The position numbers were made by a program, and so were the translations under genes. This document shows positions 40,929-49,348 of a DNA stretch of 64,000 nt, one piece after another. Under the pieces are notes generated by a model that had not been told where the DNA came from, did not search any database, and saw only the letters and a list, made by a program, of their open reading frames with translations. Positions within the stretch are counted from its first letter, which is position 1; each line of letters opens with the position of its first letter. The stretch is from Candidatus Woesearchaeota archaeon (GTDB taxonomy: Archaea > Nanobdellota > Nanobdellia > Woesearchaeales > JABGUJ01): the NCBI GenBank assembly GCA_018646625.1, contig JABGUJ010000002.1, positions 226,843-290,842 of the forward strand, in the 5' to 3' direction.

Positions 40929-41249
40929 ATGAAATTGGTATGGATATTGTTTCTGTTGTTGCTTATGCCGATAGTATTTGCAGACACAGCAGACCTTGAT
41001 GGAAGCTTGAGTTCAGAAGACAAGGCAAAGTTTGATCAGATTCTAGAACCGGTGATGAAAATTTATAATTTTGTGAAGTATATTTCGTCAGTGGTTGCTG
41101 CAATATTTTTGCTCTATGCAGGAATTACATACATGACTTCTGGTGGCGATCCTAAACAAAGAGATCAAGCAAAGAGTATTGCAGGATATGTTGTTATTGG
41201 ATTAATGATCATCTGGGCTGCACCAATAATTGTAGGAGTGTTAGTATGA
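40929..41249 (+). CDS. VirB2/TrbC-like pilin-type membrane protein
   Basis: Signal peptide (WILFLLLLMPIVFADTA) then two hydrophobic helices: ISSVVAAIFLLYAGITYMT and AGYVVIGLMIIWAAPIIVGVLV, joined by SGGDPKQRDQAKS. This is the layout of VirB2/TrbC-type pilin subunits in conjugation systems. I use the ATG at 40929 behind GAGGTG; the track start (GTG, 40920) overlaps that SD. 106 aa. Its stop overlaps the start of the next secreted protein by four bases. Confidence 0.75.
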   Translation: MKLVWILFLLLLMPIVFADTADLDGSLSSEDKAKFDQILEPVMKIYNFVKYISSVVAAIFLLYAGITYMTSGGDPKQRDQAKSIAGYVVIGLMIIWAAPIIVGVLV

Positions 41250-42565
41250 AATTAGCAATTATATTTTTGTTGTTGATTCCATTTAGTTTTGCGATTGAGT
41301 GTTCTCAGTTTCCCAACCCTTCTGAGTGCGATGATGTGATGTCAAGCAGTTTGGATTTGTCTGAACAACAATATCTTCTTTCGTCTCTTCTAGCAAATTC
41401 TCAAAATAAACCACCCTGCAGTTTTGTAAGAGACTGGAACCTTGCTCTTGACACATCAATACCGCCTGAAGGGGTGGAGAAACGCTCTAAAGGTCAAATT
41501 CGCAATGCTTGGGTTAAACTATTTACAGTGATGCCTTCTGTTAAGGAAGAAAAGTTGTTGATAGGTTCTAATGGTTCAATGCTTGTTGGATTTGGTTATG
41601 ATTTCCAAATGCCTTATGGAAGATTGAATGGTGATTGTAGAACAGATTACAATTATCTAGGTAACAGTGTTGCAATTGATGGTTATGTTAATGATGAGTA
41701 TGTTGGTTCTGGAAGAGTAATTGATTATGAAACTTCTATTGATTCTTCATTTAAAGTTGTTTACAAAGTTAAAGAAAAGTATCTTGTTAGCCATCATAAG
41801 TATTATTGGCACTGTTGTAGATGGAAAAGAGGTCACTGTAAAAGCTGGTGCAGGAAATGTGGTTTCAAATATGCTGATGAAATTCATGAAAGTTTGAGTG
41901 TTAGTGATTCGCTTTTTGGTTATTTTTCAGATTATGCCCTTGATGCTTCCTTTGTTGCTATTGATTCTTATCTTGGAAATACAAAAGGTGTTCTAAATAG
42001 CACTAATTACTCTCGACTTAGTTTACTATTAGATTCTGGTAATTTATCTTTTCATAATTATGAATACTCTGTCGTTTGGGATAACAGCAGCGTATTGACT
42101 ATCAAGGCTCGTTCTGTTCCTACTGTTTCTTCAGTTGGAATTGTTAGGAATAATGAAACTATAATGTTTGAAGATAGCTCTAAGTGTTCTATATTTATGT
42201 CAAATCATTTCTCTAATATGAATTTTGATTGTAATTTTACTTTTGATCAGGTTGTACCTTTGATTAAATTAGATAAAGATACTTTTGATGTTGGTGAGAC
42301 TATTTCTGTTAGGTTGGAACCTTCTGACATTGATTTTAATGTTAGTTATGGAAATACTTCTCGTTATGTTCATGATTCAACTTCTTTTGTTGCTACGAAT
42401 ATTGCTAACAGAATAGTTCTTCGTTATAATGATCGTGAGTATGATCAGTTAATTATTGTAAAAAATAAAGACAAATCAATGTTTATGTTATCACTTTCAG
42501 TTTTTGGCACTGTGAATTATGTTATTATAGAATTACTGAAAAGGTATTTCGGTATGCATCTCTAG
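41246..42565 (+). CDS. Secreted, Cys-rich element-encoded protein, 439 aa
   Basis: Signal peptide (MKLAIIFLLLIPFSFA). The large extracellular part holds cysteine clusters, notably HCCRWKRGHCKSWCRKC near residue 190, and many N-x-S/T sites. The C-terminal half is beta-rich, and a final hydrophobic helix (FMLSLSVFGTVNYVIIELL) could anchor it. Coupled to the VirB2-like gene by a four-base overlap, so it may be part of the same surface structure. I recognise no named family. Confidence 0.72.
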   Translation: MKLAIIFLLLIPFSFAIECSQFPNPSECDDVMSSSLDLSEQQYLLSSLLANSQNKPPCSFVRDWNLALDTSIPPEGVEKRSKGQIRNAWVKLFTVMPSVKEEKLLIGSNGSMLVGFGYDFQMPYGRLNGDCRTDYNYLGNSVAIDGYVNDEYVGSGRVIDYETSIDSSFKVVYKVKEKYLVSHHKYYWHCCRWKRGHCKSWCRKCGFKYADEIHESLSVSDSLFGYFSDYALDASFVAIDSYLGNTKGVLNSTNYSRLSLLLDSGNLSFHNYEYSVVWDNSSVLTIKARSVPTVSSVGIVRNNETIMFEDSSKCSIFMSNHFSNMNFDCNFTFDQVVPLIKLDKDTFDVGETISVRLEPSDIDFNVSYGNTSRYVHDSTSFVATNIANRIVLRYNDREYDQLIIVKNKDKSMFMLSLSVFGTVNYVIIELLKRYFGMHL

Positions 42566-42614
42566 GCGGCAACTAAGGAATGTGGTACGTTTGGCGTAAC
42601 AGAGCCCAATGACT

Positions 42615-44117
42615 TCATTTATCTTTCATGTGCTCTTTAATATATTCGTGAAAGTCTTTATCTTTCATGTTGAGCTGTCTTTTTAACTCTTTAATTCCCA
42701 ATTCCCAATCTCCTCTATCTAATTTAGAGTGCCTAAAAACACGATACTTTTTATTGTGTTTTTCCTTAGGAAGTTCGATGAGATTCCACAATTCATTGTT
42801 TAGATGATCATTATCTATATGATGGATCTCATAACCTTTTTTTAATCCCAATTTTTTATAGTATATGTGTCTATGTAAAAAGTACTTATTGCCATTCTTA
42901 AATTCAATCATCAAATAATCCGAGTGATGATCATAATATACTTCAGTGGAGCCCCCCCCATATAATAGTTCATATTTCTTCGTCTGTTTAATTATATATG
43001 CTTCACGACTTTTTCCCTTTGCAATTTTAATTGTTTCTTCGGCTTCAGATATTTCCTTAGACGCATTATTTCTTAATCTTCTGTAATCATCACATTCTTT
43101 TGTCAATCGGTTAATTTCTTTTTCAAATAACTCTCTAGCATGACCCTTTGCTTTTTTTGCATTATGTTCTAAGTCTTTTATCTTGTTCCTTAGATACTTT
43201 TCTTTCTTGGTATATTTATTTATTTTCTTATGGATATTTTCTATATTTTTTTCCAATCCTTTCAGTTTTGATATGGCGTTCTCAAGCTTGCACTCTTCTT
43301 TTCTTCTTCTATAAAAACAAAAAAACCAAATACAAAAAGAACAAATAATTACGCTCATCACTGCTAGTGTAACTCTATTTTTTAGTTTGACCTCTTGTTT
43401 ACGATCTAATGTATCAGTACTGTCTAAACAAGTTTCGTTATTATATCTATCAGATTTGCATTCCCAGGAGCAAGTGTAACTCTCACTCACATTCTTTGAA
43501 GCTGGTTCTAAACATAGAATATCATTACAATTTATTGTTCCGTTAGAACATTCAACAACCTTCTGATGATCGCAGAATCCTGCAATGTTACATATTCCTG
43601 AACCACATCTTGAGTCATCATATAGCGGATTACAAGGTGAATGGTCACTCAAACATTCTTTGTTGCTACACGTTTTACAGACAGTCTTATTCACAGGCAC
43701 TTCAAGAACCTTAGGGAACATGACGCTTGGTCTTGCAACATAGTATTCTACACTTTCAGGAACAATTGTACAATTTCCAAATTGAACACCATCAAAACAA
43801 ACTTCTTTCATCATAGAATAAGATTCGGCTTCAATTCTTAAAGCAAATTCTCTTTTTCCTGCAGTGTTTCCTTCAACAACATAACTAAAAAATGCGGTGA
43901 CGTTATATCTATTAGGATTATAAACACTGAAAGTGCTTCTATTTCCTTCGGTAAAATCAGAAATGACTAATGTGTCACCTCCTATTTTATCTTTGTTAAG
44001 AATAGAAAGCATTTCCTTCGATTGAATAACTGTTATTTCTTCAGTATATTGACAATCAAGAGCATAGGAAGATAGAGATAACATTAAAAATAAAACTAGT
44101 AATATATATTTTTTCAT
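42615..44117 (-). CDS. Membrane-anchored HNH nuclease-like protein, 500 aa
   Basis: Unusual domain order. Signal peptide (LLVLFLMLSLSSYALDC), an extracellular Cys-rich domain of about 220 residues with EGF-like spacing (CSNKECLSDHSPCNPL), one membrane helix (VMSVIICSFCIWFFCFY, about 250-268), a long charged coiled coil (about 275-370), and a C-terminal HNH domain (YEIHHIDNDHLNNELWNLIELP). The HNH motif looks intact. The N-terminal part would be outside and the nuclease inside. Function may be in DNA entry or defence of the element, which is inference. Confidence 0.75.
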   Translation of the reverse strand: MKKYILLVLFLMLSLSSYALDCQYTEEITVIQSKEMLSILNKDKIGGDTLVISDFTEGNRSTFSVYNPNRYNVTAFFSYVVEGNTAGKREFALRIEAESYSMMKEVCFDGVQFGNCTIVPESVEYYVARPSVMFPKVLEVPVNKTVCKTCSNKECLSDHSPCNPLYDDSRCGSGICNIAGFCDHQKVVECSNGTINCNDILCLEPASKNVSESYTCSWECKSDRYNNETCLDSTDTLDRKQEVKLKNRVTLAVMSVIICSFCIWFFCFYRRRKEECKLENAISKLKGLEKNIENIHKKINKYTKKEKYLRNKIKDLEHNAKKAKGHARELFEKEINRLTKECDDYRRLRNNASKEISEAEETIKIAKGKSREAYIIKQTKKYELLYGGGSTEVYYDHHSDYLMIEFKNGNKYFLHRHIYYKKLGLKKGYEIHHIDNDHLNNELWNLIELPKEKHNKKYRVFRHSKLDRGDWELGIKELKRQLNMKDKDFHEYIKEHMKDK

Positions 44118-44138
44118 TTTAATCTCTAATTTTTTAAT

Positions 44139-44543
44139 TTAAATATTAGTATCATATTTTTCCCATTGGCCTTTTACTTTAACTGTATATCCTTGACCTT
44201 TAGGTCCGTAATCTCTTATGAAACTTAAAATAAAATACTCCATCCACTTATACATAGGCAATACTCCTTGTATTTCCAGAACATATTCGTATTCATTGAT
44301 TTCAGTCATATCATGAACATCTGCACTTATTGTAAATTTGGATTTTCTTTCATGGTAATAATCATAAAAATTTTCTGGAGGAGATTTATTTTTTGGAAAT
44401 CTTATCAATAATTGAGCAATTGCAGGATTATTTGTATTGACTTGCTTTCTTCTAAGTACAACGCTCTCTTTTTCTTGTTCTAAGGCAACTAATCGGCTTT
44501 CCGGGAGTTTCATACTGCCATCTTCATTAAATTGAATTTTCAT
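44139..44543 (-). CDS. Hypothetical protein, 134 aa
   Basis: Starts MKIQFNEDGSMKLPESRL. I use the ATG at 44543, one base after the stop of the upstream HNH gene; the longer ORF start (44591) would overlap that gene. It looks like a mixed alpha/beta domain with a basic linker (VVLRRKQVNTNNPA) and a final YTVKVKGQWEKY strand. No family recognised. It is part of a minus-strand run with the small HNH protein and the RHH-like protein. Confidence 0.65.
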   Translation of the reverse strand: MKIQFNEDGSMKLPESRLVALEQEKESVVLRRKQVNTNNPAIAQLLIRFPKNKSPPENFYDYYHERKSKFTISADVHDMTEINEYEYVLEIQGVLPMYKWMEYFILSFIRDYGPKGQGYTVKVKGQWEKYDTNI

Positions 44544-44544
44544 T

Positions 44545-44754
44545 TTACCAAAATGACCTTTTCTTTCTTGCATGAAGACTTGAGTGTGCACTTCTGCTCA
44601 TGTTTGTTAAGTTTGATTTTCTGAAGTTACTCTTGTCTCCATCAACGTGATGTGTTACTTGGTCACCTCTTGGCCTTGCAACCGTACGGTGTACCAACTT
44701 ATCACTATCGCTCCATCTTGGATATCCTTTTCTATCTTTGTAAAAACTACTCAT
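44545..44754 (-). CDS. Small HNH-domain protein, 69 aa
   Basis: It contains QVTHHVDGDKSNFRKSNLTNM and a following HSSLHARK, the pattern of a short HNH (beta-beta-alpha metal) domain as in homing or phage HNH proteins. There is no extra DNA-binding domain. It lies five bases downstream of the RHH-like gene and one base from the next gene, so the three are co-translated. It could be a nicking nuclease or a minimal DNA-binding finger. Confidence 0.75.
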   Translation of the reverse strand: MSSFYKDRKGYPRWSDSDKLVHRTVARPRGDQVTHHVDGDKSNFRKSNLTNMSRSAHSSLHARKKRSFW

Positions 44755-44759
44755 TTTTC

Positions 44760-45110
44760 TTACCTCCTACCACGTCTCACACTTGTTTTTGGTTTTGCTC
44801 TTGCTCTTTTCTTTTGAACTCTTACATTGCCTTTTTCACCACGTCCTTTACCTCTTGACTTTACTGTTCTAGCTCTTGCTAAACTTACTCCAATTCCTTT
44901 TGGATCTTGTTTAATCATCTCAGCAATCTTGTCAATCTCGGAAGGATCTGGTCTCTTATGGCCAAGTTCATCCAATGCAGTATCCATTATTTTTGTGATA
45001 GAAAGACCATGGTCATTAATGAATTTAAGCTGACTAGGGTATAATCTTAAATTTGCCCTACAGCTCCTTCTTTCCCTTCTTTGCATATCTTTCAAATCTT
45101 CTAGTTTCAT
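44760..45110 (-). CDS. RHH-like regulator with basic tail, 116 aa
   Basis: RANLRLYPSQLKFINDHGLSITK followed by IMDTALDELG fits a ribbon-helix-helix domain. The C-terminal 40 residues are highly basic and low-complexity (KSRGKGRGEKGN; KKRARAKPKTSVRRGRR) and could bind DNA or RNA non-specifically. I use the ATG at 45110 instead of 45146, which sits inside the operator. A perfect 14-bp palindrome upstream suggests autoregulation. Confidence 0.72.
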   Translation of the reverse strand: MKLEDLKDMQRRERRSCRANLRLYPSQLKFINDHGLSITKIMDTALDELGHKRPDPSEIDKIAEMIKQDPKGIGVSLARARTVKSRGKGRGEKGNVRVQKKRARAKPKTSVRRGRR

Positions 45111-45133
45111 GTTGGCCCTCTTTCTTGAGTCAT

Positions 45134-45147
45134 GTTGTACGTACAAC
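45134..45147. promoter_or_regulatory. Perfect 14-bp palindrome (operator candidate)
   Basis: GTTGTACGTACAAC lies between a GTTTAAATATT TATA-like box and the RHH-like gene on the minus strand, and also about 75 bases upstream of the divergent chimera gene. Chance of a perfect 14-mer palindrome at such a place is low. Confidence 0.6.
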
Positions 45148-45220
45148 CGTATTAATATTTAAACTTTTCGGAGTTAGTGTGGGAATTTACACATCAAAAA
45201 CAATTATAGAGGTGATTTCT

Positions 45221-46030
45221 ATGTCAGAATGCGGTTTAACCAACCTAGCTTCCTGTCTTCCAGAGAGGTTTTTTGAGTATATTGTATACATAATCAACGC
45301 ACCGATCCAAGCCCTTCTAAATCTGTTTAAACAACTATTAACACAACCAGCCAATATTGAGATGTTCTACTCAGTCTGGGCAATTATTGTGTATATGATA
45401 TCTTTGTTTTACGGATTATTTTTTCTTTATGCAGGATTTCAGTTTATGATTTCCGGATATGATGCAGCAAAAAGAGAGAATGCAAAAGAACAAACTACAT
45501 TATCTGAAGATGACGAAGAGTATTATATCAGAGGTAGAATAATAACAGATCTCAGTCTTGATCAATATAAATCACCCCTAAATATAACTTTGTTGAGTCA
45601 TGCTCCTGAAAGAAATTTCGTAGAACTGTTGGTTAATGAGTATAGCAAATTTATTGATGGGTGGATTAAATCAAAAGATAAAGGGTTCTATTCAGTTCCA
45701 TACATTCACAGACCTGGAACGCACTCATTACAAAAAGATTTCAATCCAGATTTCTTTTTTAAGAAAGGAGATAGAATTATTGTAGTGGAAATAAAATCTG
45801 AAGATGATTCTACAATTAAAAATAAAGATAAACTTGAGGGCGCAACAACCTATTTTAATAAATTAAATGAAATATTAGGGGGCAAGTCATTCTATGACTT
45901 CCATTTTTTAGATCCTAGAGATTACAAACAATTCTTTGAGAATAAATTCAAAAAGAATCTTGCATTCAAAGGATCTTTACATGCTGATTTGGAGACTAAA
46001 TCAAGAGAAGAATTAAAGGAGGGGAGATAA
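45221..46030 (+). CDS. Chimera: VirB6-like membrane N-terminus fused to restriction-helicase C-terminus
   Basis: Residues 1-90 (MSECGLTNLASCLPERFFEY to FLYAGFQFMISGYDAAKREN) form a membrane protein like the conjugation genes nearby. Its last helix and loop parallel the VirB2-like neighbour (LLYAGITYMTSGGDPKQRDQ). From about residue 93 the sequence changes abruptly to a soluble C-terminal part like type III restriction-helicase subunits (HAPERNFVELLVNEYSKFID), with a PD-(D/E)xK-like NPDFFFKKGDRIIVVEIKS. Helicase motors are missing. I infer an in-frame deletion joining two genes. The ATG at 45221 follows GAGGTG. Confidence 0.75.
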   Translation: MSECGLTNLASCLPERFFEYIVYIINAPIQALLNLFKQLLTQPANIEMFYSVWAIIVYMISLFYGLFFLYAGFQFMISGYDAAKRENAKEQTTLSEDDEEYYIRGRIITDLSLDQYKSPLNITLLSHAPERNFVELLVNEYSKFIDGWIKSKDKGFYSVPYIHRPGTHSLQKDFNPDFFFKKGDRIIVVEIKSEDDSTIKNKDKLEGATTYFNKLNEILGGKSFYDFHFLDPRDYKQFFENKFKKNLAFKGSLHADLETKSREELKEGR

Positions 46031-46031
46031 A

Positions 46032-47468
46032 ATTCCACTTCTAACCAAATCTAAGTACATGAACGGCCTCCAGTGTCCTAGACTTCTATGGTTTGCCAAT
46101 AAAAAACAGCTACCGGAAATCAGTCTTTTTGATGAACATAAATTCAGCCAAGGACATGATTTTGAAGAGCATGTAAAAAAGTTACATCCTAATAGTGTAG
46201 ACCTTAACGGACTAGGATTTAAAGAAAATCTTGATAAAACAAAAGAAGCAATAGAACAGAATCAAACTATTTTTGAAGCTGGTTTTATGACCAATAATTT
46301 ATTTGTCAGATCTGATTTAATCATTCCAACAGATAATGGTTGGGATTTATACGAAATCAAATCTACGACCAAATCAAAACCTCAACATATTCCTGATCTG
46401 GCATTTCAAAAATATGTATTAGAGAAAGCCGGTCTAAAAGTCAATAAATCTTTTCTCATTCACCTAAATAATGAATATATTAAAAATGGAGAAATTAATC
46501 CCGAAAAACTCACAATTCAAGAAGAAGTTACTGACCAAGTAAATACTATAACAGATATTGAAGAACACATTCCTAAGTTTAGAGAAATAATGGATCTACC
46601 AGAGTATAACGAGATGCCAATCTCTCAAATGTGCAATAAACCCTACGAGTGTCCTTTAAAGAAAAAGTGCTGGGGAACATTACCAGAAAATAATGTATTA
46701 CAACTTACAAACTGGAGAGTGTATTGGAAACTGTTAGGTGAAGGTATTGAAGATATTAAAGATATTCCAGAAGGAACAGATCTTAAACCAAGGGATGAAA
46801 TAATAATAGAATCATTAGAACATAATCCATACATATCAAAAGAACACATTAAACACTTTCTCTTGTCATTACATTATCCATTATATCATTTTGATTTTGA
46901 AACGTTTGATACAGCCGTTCCAATTTATGATAAATCAAGACCTTATCAGAAAATGCCTTTTCAATATTCATTACATATAGAGCAAGAGGATGGTTCTACT
47001 CAACACAAAGAGTTCCTATCAGAAGGAGGAGATCCAAGACCAGCACTACTTAAACAAATGAAAGGTGATTTAGAAGGAACAGGAGATATCATTGTTTACA
47101 ATAAATCATTTGAAATAAGTGTTATGAAGAAATTAGCAGAAGATTTTCCAGAACATAATGATTGGTTACAAGATGCAATTACTAGAATTGTTGATCTAGC
47201 TGATCCGTTTAGAGCATTTTATTACTATAACAATTCTCAAAAAGGTTCCTACTCAATTAAAAAAGTTCTTCCAGCAGTAACAGGCAAAAGTTATTCTGAA
47301 CTTGAGATTAATAACGGCGCAGATGCTAGTATGCTGTATTTTTATAGTCATATAAGACCTAAATTAGACAATAGAGAAGAAATAAGAGCTAATCTGTATA
47401 GGTATTGTGGATTGGATACTGAAGGTATGGTCTGGATTTTGGCCGAATTGAAGAAAATCACAGAATAA
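46032..47468 (+). CDS. DUF2779 protein: Cas4-like nuclease plus DEDD exonuclease
   Basis: N-terminal Cas4/RecB-like part: GLQCPRLLWF gives the first cysteine, DLYEIKSTTKSK the nuclease lysine motif, and CNKPYECPLKKKCW three more cysteines for an Fe-S cluster. C-terminal RNase H-fold exonuclease: FDFETFD, VYNKSFE and YRYCGLDTEGM. The track starts at the ATG 46059, but the AGGAGGGG SD points to ATT at 46032, adding IPLLTKSKY, which resembles the expected family N-terminus. Probably part of a lost or broken defence module with the helicase tail before it. Confidence 0.8.
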   Translation: MPLLTKSKYMNGLQCPRLLWFANKKQLPEISLFDEHKFSQGHDFEEHVKKLHPNSVDLNGLGFKENLDKTKEAIEQNQTIFEAGFMTNNLFVRSDLIIPTDNGWDLYEIKSTTKSKPQHIPDLAFQKYVLEKAGLKVNKSFLIHLNNEYIKNGEINPEKLTIQEEVTDQVNTITDIEEHIPKFREIMDLPEYNEMPISQMCNKPYECPLKKKCWGTLPENNVLQLTNWRVYWKLLGEGIEDIKDIPEGTDLKPRDEIIIESLEHNPYISKEHIKHFLLSLHYPLYHFDFETFDTAVPIYDKSRPYQKMPFQYSLHIEQEDGSTQHKEFLSEGGDPRPALLKQMKGDLEGTGDIIVYNKSFEISVMKKLAEDFPEHNDWLQDAITRIVDLADPFRAFYYYNNSQKGSYSIKKVLPAVTGKSYSELEINNGADASMLYFYSHIRPKLDNREEIRANLYRYCGLDTEGMVWILAELKKITE

Positions 47469-47501
47469 TTTAAATATCCACATCCATTGATTATACTTAA
47501 C

Positions 47502-47846
47502 ATGCATATAAAAAAGGATGATACTAATAGAGTCGATGTGACTCTGGCCTGTGTGGTGAATGAGTATCAGTTCGGCAAGAAAGGATTGGGATTGGCTACA
47601 GCAACAATTAATGGCAGACATCCTCTATCTGGTAAGATAGTTAATGAAGAATGCGATTCTATGTACTACATTATTTCTGGCAAAGGAATAATCCATCATG
47701 AAACTGGAGACTATGAAGTAAATGAAGGTGATGCTTTTTATTTTGAAAAAGGTAAGTGGTACTGGGTTGAAGGTGAAAATATGAAAATTGTTGAACCTTC
47801 TGCACCTGCATGGTTTTATGAACAACATAAAAACTTAGAAGATTAA
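47502..47846 (+). CDS. Small cupin-domain protein
   Basis: Single cupin barrel of 114 aa. Motif 1 region is MYYIISGKGIIHHETGDYEV, motif 2 EGDAFYFEKGKWYWVEG. Substrate unknown. I choose the ATG at 47502, because ATTTAAATATCC lies about 30 bases upstream, implying a leaderless mRNA; the TTG of the track (47487) is too near that box. It overlaps the convergent Lrp gene by four bases. Confidence 0.82.
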   Translation: MHIKKDDTNRVDVTLACVVNEYQFGKKGLGLATATINGRHPLSGKIVNEECDSMYYIISGKGIIHHETGDYEVNEGDAFYFEKGKWYWVEGENMKIVEPSAPAWFYEQHKNLED

Positions 47847-48841
47847 TTCTTACTAAGTATATTCTCAGGGAAGAAAGTACACTTATGCACCTTAAGAACT
47901 TCAAAAACAACTTCATCTCCAATCAAATCCTCAAACTCATCGTTAATTTTATCTTGAATCATATTAAAATCTTCCAAAGTTTTGGTATGAAAATCTATCA
48001 TTAATCCCCAGTTACCAACTCCTTTAACTATATAGTATACCTCTAATTGATTCTTCAAAAAATTCACAAACTTTTTTTTACGTTTTTCAGAAGAGTACTG
48101 AAACTGTATAAGCATTATATGCCAAGAGTAACCGACTCGAGAAACATCGAGTATTGGTTTATATGCTTGAATTAAACGTGACTTTTCTAATTTTTTCATA
48201 GAGTGTCTTACCATTTCTAGAGTAAGTCCACTTTCCTTTGATAACTCATTTTTAGTTATTCTGGCGTTCTGAGAAAGCTCTTTTAGAACTAGTAAATCAT
48301 TCTTCTTTAGAATCAAAGGTTCAGGATTGCCTAATAAACTCTGTATTGGAAACTCTTCTTTTGGCGAATCCAATACTGCTTTGTATGATAATTGATGAGC
48401 TTCAATAACGATGAAGAAATCATATCGAATAACTCTATTTCCCAGAATGTCCATCACCTTTGCTAAGGATTTGTCAAACTCTGAAGGATCTTTCGCCATT
48501 AGACAAACTACTAGCTTCCATTCCCCTCTTGACTTTACAAACCAACCAACCTCAGGCATATCTTTGATTCTTTCAAAAACTCTTTTCTCATCTGATTTAG
48601 AAAAATGTTTCAATTTGAAAAAAACATTATAGAAAGTATATCCTAATCTTTGAAGATCAATGTAAGTAACGAACTGAGTAATCACTCCTTTCTCTATCAG
48701 ATTATTAATTCTGTAAAAAACTACTTCTTTAGAAAGTCCTGTTTTCTTTGCTATTTGTATGGTGCTTTGTCTAGAATTTCTGTTTAGCTCTCTAATTATC
48801 TTCTTATCCTTCAAATCTAATGATAGATTTTTTACCCCCAC
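47843..48841 (-). CDS. Double-domain Lrp/AsnC-family regulator (element copy)
   Basis: Same layout as the 17558 gene: LDLKDKKIIRELNRNSRQS with IQIAKKTGLSKEVVFYRINNL, then a second unit (LLVLKELSQNARITKNELS). The similarity at the N-terminus shows the two are paralogues. GTG start at 48841, with TTTATATATTA about 26 bases upstream, so the mRNA is probably leaderless; the overlapping ATG at 48843 is out of frame and stops at once. Target unknown; it sits inside the element. Confidence 0.85.
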   Translation of the reverse strand: MGVKNLSLDLKDKKIIRELNRNSRQSTIQIAKKTGLSKEVVFYRINNLIEKGVITQFVTYIDLQRLGYTFYNVFFKLKHFSKSDEKRVFERIKDMPEVGWFVKSRGEWKLVVCLMAKDPSEFDKSLAKVMDILGNRVIRYDFFIVIEAHQLSYKAVLDSPKEEFPIQSLLGNPEPLILKKNDLLVLKELSQNARITKNELSKESGLTLEMVRHSMKKLEKSRLIQAYKPILDVSRVGYSWHIMLIQFQYSSEKRKKKFVNFLKNQLEVYYIVKGVGNWGLMIDFHTKTLEDFNMIQDKINDEFEDLIGDEVVFEVLKVHKCTFFPENILSKN

Positions 48842-49005
48842 ATTTGAAGTAAAGTGGTACTAATATATAAATTTGTCACAATTTGATAGAAATTCGCCCC
48901 AGTTAAACTTAATAAACATTAGGACATTCTAAGTATGGGGGTAACAAGTAACTTCACTTGAAGTGATTTCTGAGACGACTTAGTAAAAAAGAAGAGGTGA
49001 TTAAT

Positions 49006-49284
49006 TTGATAGATATAGATTCTGAGCTAGGTTTTCCTATAGAGGATGACCTACCCATTTATGAAGTTGCAGGACTCTATCTTAGTACCGGCACCGTAAA
49101 AGCAGTTATGCCTGCAAAGATAGTTCGAGCATTTGGTTTTGAAAAGAAAAATCATTCAATCTCTGCCGTATGGCATTACACGACATCAGAGAAATTCTCC
49201 ATTAATAAAATAAAAGAATTACAAAATAAGAAAGTTAAGTACTGTCTATTCATTCCAGTAAAAAGGAAGTACAAAAAGACCTAG
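49006..49284 (+). CDS. Small hypothetical protein, 92 aa
   Basis: Alpha/beta sequence with YLSTGTVKAVMPAKIVRAFGF and a basic end (PVKRKYKKT). No family recognised. The start is TTG at 49006, which is at the right spacing from the GAGGTGATTAAT SD; the GTG of the track (48997) lies in the SD itself. A near-palindrome CACTT-G-AAGTG lies upstream near 48955. Confidence 0.6.
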   Translation: MIDIDSELGFPIEDDLPIYEVAGLYLSTGTVKAVMPAKIVRAFGFEKKNHSISAVWHYTTSEKFSINKIKELQNKKVKYCLFIPVKRKYKKT

Positions 49285-49348
49285 GGTCATATTGACTGGA
49301 TAATCCCGTCATAAACTTTATATCTTATTTCATAAAAACAACTTTAGG

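Noticed and set aside
41246-42565. Zinc-finger DNA-binding protein, from the CC...C...C..C cluster
   Set aside because: The protein has a signal peptide and glycosylation sites, so the cysteines are more likely extracellular disulfides or a surface metal site.
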